Below, piece after piece: positions 20,984 through 25,661 of a stretch of 25,661 bases of DNA. How positions within the stretch are numbered: the first letter of the stretch is position 1; every line of letters begins with the position of its first letter. The stretch covers positions 1-25,661 of the forward strand of contig MFFY01000013.1 of assembly GCA_001778055.1 (NCBI GenBank), in the 5' to 3' direction. Origin of the DNA: Candidatus Falkowbacteria bacterium RIFCSPLOWO2_12_FULL_45_13. Lineage in GTDB: Bacteria; Patescibacteriota; Patescibacteriia; Patescibacteriales; GWC2-42-12. The notes under the pieces are model-generated. The model was not told the origin of the DNA and did no database searches. It saw only the letters and a program-made list of their open reading frames with translations. The translations under genes and the position numbers were made by a program.

Positions 20984-20999
20984 CCTTTTTAAAACAATG

Positions 21000-21114
21000 A
21001 ATTTCTTAATTCCGCGACTGGAGCGAAGCGAAAGGAGCTAATTTCTATAAATTTCAGAAATTAAGAAATTAGCTCCCCCGTGTCAAGCGCGGGGTCGCGA
21101 AATTTATGGAAATT
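21000..21114. repeat. Large palindromic element, copy B, between rpsK and rpsD
   Basis: Inner arms GGAGCTAATTTCT (21034-21046) and AGAAATTAGCTCC (21064-21076) are perfect inverted repeats. A second stem CCCCG...CGGGG (21076-21094) follows, and outer arms AATTTCTTAATTCCGCGAC and GTCGCGAAATTTATGGAAATT close the structure. The right half is nearly identical to copy A. Confidence 0.85.
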
Positions 21115-21132
21115 ATTTGAAAACTAATAAAT

Positions 21133-21765
21133 ATGTCTAAATACTTAGGTCCTAAATGCAAACTCTGCCGCCGCGAAGGCGAAAAACTGATGCTTAAAGG
21201 CGAACGCTGCAAAACCGCCAAGTGCGCCATTGTCAAAAAAAATTACCCGCCGGGCGTGCATGGGCCGAAAGGGCGAGCCACCAGGCAGAGTGGCTATAAC
21301 CTGCAGCTTAGGGAAAAGCAAAAAGCCAAGAGAATTTATAATCTGCAGGAAAAGCAATTTAAACTGAGCTTTAACCGGGCGATTAAGCAAAAGGGTGATG
21401 CCGGCGAAAATTTATTGAAAATCCTGGAAACCAGACTGGACAATGTGATTTACCGCTTGGGCTTGGCCGCCTCAAGAGCTCAAGCCAGAAGCCTGGTGGC
21501 GCATGGCCATTTTAAAGTTAATGATAAAAAGGTTGATATCCCTTCCTACAACGTGGCGACGGGCGATATTATTAAAATCAAACCAGCCAGCCAGCGCAAC
21601 CGGCAATTTGCCAGCTTGGCGGAAAAGCTAAAAACCATGGAAATTCCCAGCTGGCTTAATTTTGAAATCAAAGGTTATAGCGCCAAAGTTTTACATCTGC
21701 CATCCCGAGAAAACTTTGAATTAAAAATTAACGCGCCCGTCATCGTGGAATTTTATTCCAGGTAA
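21133..21765 (+). CDS. rpsD: 30S ribosomal protein S4 (uS4), zinc-binding form
   Basis: The protein has 210 residues, normal length. It binds the 5' domain of 16S rRNA and helps start small-subunit assembly. Four N-terminal cysteines C9, C12, C26 and C31 (LGPKCKLCRREG...ERCKTAKC) mark the zinc-containing C+ form. The S4 RNA-binding domain is RLDNVIYRLGLAASRAQARSLVAHGHFKVNDKKVDIPSYNVATGDII. The C-terminal NAPVIVEFYSR is typical. ATG 21133 matches the MSKYLGPKCKLCRREG start. The gene lies between palindromic element B and a long inverted repeat. Confidence 0.98.
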   Translation: MSKYLGPKCKLCRREGEKLMLKGERCKTAKCAIVKKNYPPGVHGPKGRATRQSGYNLQLREKQKAKRIYNLQEKQFKLSFNRAIKQKGDAGENLLKILETRLDNVIYRLGLAASRAQARSLVAHGHFKVNDKKVDIPSYNVATGDIIKIKPASQRNRQFASLAEKLKTMEIPSWLNFEIKGYSAKVLHLPSRENFELKINAPVIVEFYSR

Positions 21766-21861
21766 CCCACGAATCAACGAATCAATTCACGAATTTACTA
21801 ATATAGGAAAAACGCTTTGTTAATATTTGTAAATTTGTGAGATAATTTGTTGATTTGTGGG
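21766..21861. repeat. Long near-perfect inverted repeat between rpsD and rpoA
   Basis: The left arm (21766-21804) starts CCCACGAATCAACGAATC and the right arm (21823-21861) ends TTTGTTGATTTGTGGG. Over 39 positions, 32 pair as Watson-Crick, and three of the seven differences are G-U compatible in RNA. The loop is 18 nt. It starts directly after the rpsD TAA. The element at 6387-6482 has the same organisation. Confidence 0.85.
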
Positions 21862-21891
21862 AAACAAACCTTTTAGAATGCAATAATTGAG

Positions 21892-21918
21892 TTTACAACA
21901 TTAAATATCTATTATAAA
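21892..21918 (+). promoter_or_regulatory. Possible internal promoter before rpoA
   Basis: TTTACA (21892-21897), a 15-bp spacer and TATAAA (21913-21918) would start transcription about 10 nt before ATG 21935. The spacing is short. If the hairpin just upstream reduces readthrough, such a promoter would restore rpoA expression. Confidence 0.35.
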
Positions 21919-21934
21919 GATAAACACGAATCAT

Positions 21935-22735
21935 ATGCAAAAAATAGCTTTGCCTTCAAAAGTAGAATTTGTTAAAGGTGCGAACGAGAACCATGAACAA
22001 ATTATTATTGAACCGTGCTACCCGGGCTATGGCACGACGATTGGCAATGCTTTAAGGAGAGTTCTTTTATCCTCTTTGCCCGGGGCGGCCGTTATCGGCG
22101 TAAAAATTAAAGACGCCGATCATGAATTTATGACTTTGCCCCATGTCAAAGAAGACGTTTTGGAGCTGGTTTTAAACTTAAAACAGCTGCGTTTAAAAAT
22201 TTTCAGCGATGAAGTCGTCAGACTGGAGCTGGACGCTCGGGGAGAAAAACAAGTCAAGGCCCGGGATATTAAAAAAAACAGCCTGGTGGAAATCGCCAAT
22301 CCGGATTTAGTCTTAGGCAATATCACCGATGTGGCGGGCAAGCTGGGCATGGAAATATTTGTTTCCAAGGGCTTGGGTTACGTGATGGTGGAAAGCCGGG
22401 AAAGTGATAAAAATGAAATCGGTTATATAGAAATGGATTCAATCTTCTCGCCGATTCTATCGGTCGGCATAAACGTTGAGAATGTCCGCGTCGGCAAGAT
22501 GACTAATTGGGATAAACTGGTGATTAACTTGGCTACCGACGGAACTATCACACCGGCCCAAGCCTTTAAGCAGGCAGTGGATATTTTAACAGATCAATTC
22601 GCGGCTTTAATCGGCGGCCACAAAGAGAGCGCGGCAGCGGAAGAATCTAAAGCCGCTCCGGCGGAAGCTGTCGCGGTCGCGGAACCGACTCCGGCGGAAA
22701 AGCCCAAAAAAAGAGGTCGACCCAGGAAAAGTTAA
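21935..22735 (+). CDS. rpoA: RNA polymerase alpha subunit lacking the C-terminal domain, with an AT-hook-like tail
   Basis: The protein has 266 residues; typical alpha has about 310-330. The N-terminal dimerisation and assembly domain is complete: GYGTTIGNALRRVLLSSLPGAAVIGVKI, HEFMTLPHVKEDVLELVLNLKQL, and the end of the domain TPAQAFKQAVDILTDQFAAL (about 205-225). After this, where a linker and the helix-hairpin-helix C-terminal domain normally follow, there are about 40 residues rich in Ala, Glu and Pro ending KPKKRGRPRKS. This last part matches the AT-hook core RGRP flanked by basic residues. The subunit assembles the RNA polymerase core. ATG 21935 gives the usual N-terminus. rplQ follows after 17 bp, the universal order. 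Confidence 0.97.
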   Translation: MQKIALPSKVEFVKGANENHEQIIIEPCYPGYGTTIGNALRRVLLSSLPGAAVIGVKIKDADHEFMTLPHVKEDVLELVLNLKQLRLKIFSDEVVRLELDARGEKQVKARDIKKNSLVEIANPDLVLGNITDVAGKLGMEIFVSKGLGYVMVESRESDKNEIGYIEMDSIFSPILSVGINVENVRVGKMTNWDKLVINLATDGTITPAQAFKQAVDILTDQFAALIGGHKESAAAEESKAAPAEAVAVAEPTPAEKPKKRGRPRKS

Positions 22736-22752
22736 AAATACGAAATCTATAT

Positions 22753-23103
22753 ATGAGACACCATGTCAAGGGGAAAAAATTAGACAGGCTTAAAGCTCCC
22801 AGGGAAGCGATGCTGAAAAATCTGGCTTCAAGCATTATTATTTATGAAAAAGTTAAAACTACCGAAGCCAAAGCCAAGGCGGTGAGGCCGCTCCTGGAAA
22901 AAGTCATCACTCTAGCCGTTAAAGGCGACCTAAATGCCCGAAGAGAATTAATCAGATTATTGCCGCAACCAATGGCTATTAAAAAAGCCATGAAAGTTTT
23001 ATCGGCTAAATATAAAAGTAAGCATGGCGGCTACTTAAGAATAGTAAAATTAGGCGCCAGGCTTGGCGATAGCGCTAAGATCGTGCAGATCGAACTGGTA
23101 TAA
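22753..23103 (+). CDS. rplQ: 50S ribosomal protein L17 (bL17)
   Basis: The protein has 116 residues, near the usual size. It sits near the peptide exit tunnel of the large subunit. Family signatures are MRHHVKGKKLDRLKAPREAMLKNLASSIIIYEKVKTTEAKAK and the closing GYLRIVKLGARLGDSAKIVQIEL. The gene is placed directly after rpoA, as in almost all bacteria. ATG 22753 gives the canonical MRH start. Confidence 0.97.
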   Translation: MRHHVKGKKLDRLKAPREAMLKNLASSIIIYEKVKTTEAKAKAVRPLLEKVITLAVKGDLNARRELIRLLPQPMAIKKAMKVLSAKYKSKHGGYLRIVKLGARLGDSAKIVQIELV

Positions 23104-23134
23104 ACAATTAAAACCACTGAACTTTTTCGCATTT

Positions 23135-23503
23135 ATGAAAATTGAAAGAAAACTTAATAAAATTGACGCCCGGGGACAAGCCATTGGCCGCTTGGCGTCG
23201 CGCGTCGCTTTGATTCTGCGCGGAAAAAATAAGGTTGAATATTTGCCTTATTTAGATATTGGGGACATAGTCGAAGTCAGCAATATCGATCAGCTGAAAT
23301 TTAGCGGCAAAAAAATGGAACAAAAAAAATATCACAGTTATTCCGGCTATCCCGGCGGTTTAAAAACTAAAAAAATGAAAAACCTGTCAGCCGCGCAAAT
23401 TTTAAAAAAAGCGGTTAAGGATATGTTGCCCAAAAATTCGCATCGGGTAAATATGTTAAAAAGATTGATAATTATTTCATCCAAAACTGGCGGAAATAAA
23501 TAA
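23135..23503 (+). CDS. rplM: 50S ribosomal protein L13 (uL13)
   Basis: The protein has 122 residues, shorter than E. coli L13 (142). It binds 23S rRNA early in assembly. IDARGQAIGRLASRVALILRGKNKVEYLPYLDIGDIVEVSN, YSGYPGGLKTKKM and DMLPKNSHRVNMLKRL are clear family motifs. The extra N-terminal residues found in other bacteria are missing. ATG 23135 is chosen over upstream in-frame codons because those overlap rplQ and lack similarity. rpsI follows after 5 bp, the conserved rplM-rpsI pair. Confidence 0.96.
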   Translation: MKIERKLNKIDARGQAIGRLASRVALILRGKNKVEYLPYLDIGDIVEVSNIDQLKFSGKKMEQKKYHSYSGYPGGLKTKKMKNLSAAQILKKAVKDMLPKNSHRVNMLKRLIIISSKTGGNK

Positions 23504-23508
23504 AAACT

Positions 23509-23964
23509 ATGGCGGAAATTGATAAAAATTCATTAAAAACCGCATCGGTCGATAGCGATCATATTAAATTAAAAGACAAATATATCAGCGCGATCGGCCG
23601 GAGAAAAACTTCCACCGCCCAGGTTCGCCTTTATAAGAACGGCCAGGGCGCGATCACGGTCAACGGCTTTAAAGCTGATCAATATTTCAAGGATGGAGAA
23701 TTATTAACCATCGCTGGTCAGCCCTTGAAACTCTCCGGCCTGGTTAAGGATATTAATTTGAGCATTATGGTTTCTGGCGGAGGTAAAAAATGCCAAGCCG
23801 AAGCCATCCGTCACGGTATCGCCAGGACGTTGGTTCTAATTAATCCTGAATTGAAGCCTTCGTTAAAAGTTAAAGGCTGGGTTAAGCGCGATGCCAGAAA
23901 AAAAGAGAGAAAGAAGCCCGGTTTAAAGAAAGCCAGGCGAGCACCCCAATGGGCTAAGAGGTAG
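23509..23964 (+). CDS. rpsI: 30S ribosomal protein S9 (uS9)
   Basis: The protein has 151 residues, about 20 more than E. coli S9, with the surplus in a non-conserved N-terminus (MAEIDKNSLKTASVDSDHIKLK). The core starts KYISAIGRRKTSTAQVRLYKNGQG and continues GGGKKCQAEAIRHGIARTLVLINPELKPSLK. The C-terminal tail KKARRAPQWAKR reaches toward the P-site tRNA, and its last lysine-arginine is conserved. It is the last gene of the operon, followed by an intrinsic terminator about 90 bp later. Confidence 0.97.
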   Translation: MAEIDKNSLKTASVDSDHIKLKDKYISAIGRRKTSTAQVRLYKNGQGAITVNGFKADQYFKDGELLTIAGQPLKLSGLVKDINLSIMVSGGGKKCQAEAIRHGIARTLVLINPELKPSLKVKGWVKRDARKKERKKPGLKKARRAPQWAKR

Positions 23965-24056
23965 CCAACCTCACCACAACGGGGCAAGAAGAAACAGATG
24001 CTAACCGAAAGTATTGGCCAACTGGCAAAATAAATTTAAATAACCTAAGCATAATA

Positions 24057-24080
24057 AAACCCCGCTAACGAGCGGGGTTT
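24057..24080 (+). terminator. Intrinsic terminator of the ribosomal-protein operon
   Basis: AAACCCCGCT-AACG-AGCGGGGTTT is a perfect 10-bp stem with a 4-base loop. The right arm ends in TTT and a second T-run (TTATTTTT) follows. It separates rpsI from the flippase promoter. Confidence 0.93.
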
Positions 24081-24137
24081 ATGTTATTTTTCCGGATTGA
24101 CGCCGGAGGCTCCAGCAGACAGAAATTTATTAATTTA

Positions 24138-24181
24138 CGCCAAACATGGCATTTGGCGGCCATCCCTTAATATGTTAAGAT
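24138..24181 (+). promoter_or_regulatory. Leaderless flippase promoter with an overlapping palindrome
   Basis: TTGGCG (24153-24158), a 17-bp gap and extended -10 TGT-TAAGAT (TAAGAT at 24176-24181) point to a start at about 24188, the A of the ATG. CGCCAAA (24138-24144) and TTTGGCG (24152-24158) form a 7-bp inverted repeat that overlaps the -35, so it could be an operator. Confidence 0.55.
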
Positions 24182-24187
24182 TGAAAC

Positions 24188-25661
24188 ATGACTGAAAAGA
24201 TCGCCAATATAGCTAAGAATACTTCATATTTTACCCTAGCTTTAGTTTTGCAAAAGATAATCTCCTTCACCTATTTTACTTTAATCGCCAGAGCTTTGGG
24301 TCCGGAGGATTTGGGCAAATATTATTTTGCCATTTCCTTCGCTTCAGTTTTTTCCATCTTAATGGATATTGGCCTGACTAACGTTTTGACTCGGGAAATC
24401 GCCAGAGAAAAAAATAAAGCCAATATTTATCTTGGCTCGGTTATGGCCGTAAAGTTGCCTTTAAGCGTTATAACCGGCTTAATCATCATCTTGGCGGCTA
24501 ACCTGTTAGGCTATGGCGAATTAACAAAAATATTAATTTACTTTTCCACGGTTTGCGTTATTTTAGATTCATTCACCAGCGCCTTTTTTTCCGCCTCGCG
24601 CGGTTTCCATAATTTATCTTTTGAAAGTCTGTCTTCAGTCCTGTTCCAGCTGATAGTCCTGGTCACGGGCCTGACAATTTTAAAGCTTGATTTAGGCTTA
24701 AAATGGCTGATGGGATCTTTGCTCCTGGCCAGTATTTTTAATTTTCTTTACGCTTTAGTCGTGGTCGTTAGACGATTTAAGCTTAGCCTAAAACCGATTT
24801 ATAATCCGGCCGTAATTAAGCTGGTTTTAAAAATTTCTCTGTCTTTCGGCTTGTTCGCTATTTTTCAAAAAATTTATACCTATCTTGATACTGTTCTTTT
24901 AGCCGCTTTGGCCGGCGATTATTACGTCGGTTTATATCAAGTGGCTTTTAAAATAATCAATGCCATTCAATTTTTACCCTTGGCCTTTACCGCCTCGCTT
25001 TACCCGGCCATGAGCTCATATTGGGCGTCCAATCGCGGCCAATTGGCCATTACCTTTGAACGCTCCATGAATTATTTGATTATCATCGCTCTGCCGATTT
25101 CAGTCGGCATCGCGGTCTTGGCCGATAAGATTGTGCTGATTTTTAAATCAGGGTTTCAGGGCGCCAGTCTGCCTTTGGAATTGAATATCGCGGCTTTGTT
25201 GTTTATGTTTACCGCTTATCCGATCGGTTCTCTTTTGAATGCCTGCGATAAGCAAAAAATCAATACCGTAAACATGGCCGTCACCGTGGCCACCAGTGTT
25301 ATTTTGAATTTAATTTTAATACCTAAATTTCAGGCGGTCGGCGCCAGCCTGACGGTATTAGCCACTAGTGTTTTAATGCTGGTCTTAGGCTTGATTCAAG
25401 TACCTAAAATCATCGTTTATCGCCCGCGGAAAATTTTAAAAGTTTTTATTAAGGCCTTGGCCGCTTCCGCTATTATGATGATGGTTGTAATTTATTTAAA
25501 AAATTATTTGAATATTTTTATCATCGTGCCCATTTCGGCCATCATCTATTTTATTTTATTGTATTGCTTAAAAGCGTTTAAACCGGAAGATATTTTAAGC
25601 ATTTATCGGTCGTTCATAAAAAAACAAAAAGCAGATGACATCGGACTGATCGCTGAAGAAA
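24188..25661 (+). CDS. Polysaccharide flippase, Wzx/MATE-MurJ superfamily (3' end outside window)
   Basis: The frame is open from ATG 24188 to the window end (491 codons), so the 3' end is missing. The N-terminus NTSYFTLALVLQKIISFTYFTLIARALGPEDLGKYYFAISFASVFSILMDIGLTNVLTREIA is the classic opening of Wzx-like O-unit flippases, with the G-P-x-D-x-G-x-Y-x-F motif. At least twelve hydrophobic segments are visible, and the second half repeats the pattern (FGLFAIFQKIYTYLDTVLLAALAGDYYVGLYQVAFK). The protein moves undecaprenyl-linked sugars across the cytoplasmic membrane. It fits with the glycosyltransferases and the O-antigen-ligase-like protein earlier in the window, though 12 kb lie between. Its last visible residues are polar, so the C-terminus is probably close. 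Confidence 0.9.
   Translation, partial: MTEKIANIAKNTSYFTLALVLQKIISFTYFTLIARALGPEDLGKYYFAISFASVFSILMDIGLTNVLTREIAREKNKANIYLGSVMAVKLPLSVITGLIIILAANLLGYGELTKILIYFSTVCVILDSFTSAFFSASRGFHNLSFESLSSVLFQLIVLVTGLTILKLDLGLKWLMGSLLLASIFNFLYALVVVVRRFKLSLKPIYNPAVIKLVLKISLSFGLFAIFQKIYTYLDTVLLAALAGDYYVGLYQVAFKIINAIQFLPLAFTASLYPAMSSYWASNRGQLAITFERSMNYLIIIALPISVGIAVLADKIVLIFKSGFQGASLPLELNIAALLFMFTAYPIGSLLNACDKQKINTVNMAVTVATSVILNLILIPKFQAVGASLTVLATSVLMLVLGLIQVPKIIVYRPRKILKVFIKALAASAIMMMVVIYLKNYLNIFIIVPISAIIYFILLYCLKAFKPEDILSIYRSFIKKQKADDIGLIAEE

Noticed and set aside
23965..24056. A tRNA or small gene between rpsI and its terminator
   Set aside because: No cloverleaf, no open frame of useful length and no other structure was seen.

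Overview
The window reads as a chromosomal segment of a reduced, ultra-small bacterium of the Candidate Phyla Radiation (Patescibacteria, Parcubacteria-like). The evidence is indirect: an RNA polymerase alpha subunit without its C-terminal domain, an alanyl-tRNA synthetase without its C-terminal domain, a DUF4012 surface protein, a DUF11-like anchored protein, many genes with no Shine-Dalgarno motif, several apparently leaderless promoters, and dense families of palindromic repeats. No 16S rRNA is present, so finer placement is not possible. Every gene I can support is on the + strand.

Layout. Bases 1-8460: the end of a probable methyltransferase, then envelope and surface-glycan genes (GT39-like membrane glycosyltransferase, GT4 glycosyltransferase, DUF4012 protein, DUF11-like anchored protein). 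Bases 8460-9840: tgt. Bases 9995-12406: an O-antigen-ligase/polymerase-like protein with a TPR tail. Bases 12646-13680: a small module of a secreted SHOCT-domain protein and a DsrE-like protein. Bases 13724-13870: a promoter-to-terminator unit that looks like a short noncoding RNA or leader. Bases 13977-15278: mnmA. Bases 15362-17095: a membrane protein with calcium-binding repeats and a CAP domain. Bases 17190-19061: alaS. Bases 19128-24080: a ribosomal/transcription operon with a consensus promoter (TTGACA, 17 bp, TATAAT): infA, rpmJ, rpsM, rpsK, rpsD, rpoA, rplQ, rplM, rpsI, ending in a perfect 10-bp terminator stem. From 24188 to the window end: a Wzx/MurJ-like flippase, incomplete.

How the genes relate. 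The flippase, GT4, GT39-like and O-antigen-ligase-like proteins form a plausible route for making, exporting, polymerising or transferring a surface polysaccharide. The DUF4012, DUF11-like and CAP proteins are probable cell-surface components. tgt and mnmA modify the tRNA wobble base (positions 34); alaS and the ribosomal operon serve translation.

Most unusual signals: (1) at least five families of palindromic elements, some between ribosomal-protein genes and several lying in frame inside genes, including two extra segments in mnmA and one in the DUF4012 gene; one element supplies the C-terminus and stop codon of the GT39-like protein and a related one supplies the start codon of tgt; (2) RpoA has its C-terminal DNA-binding domain replaced by a short tail ending in an AT-hook-like RGRP motif; (3) the queuosine-type TGT has lost all four zinc ligands; (4) a candidate ncRNA with an uninterrupted 20-bp terminator stem lies upstream of mnmA.
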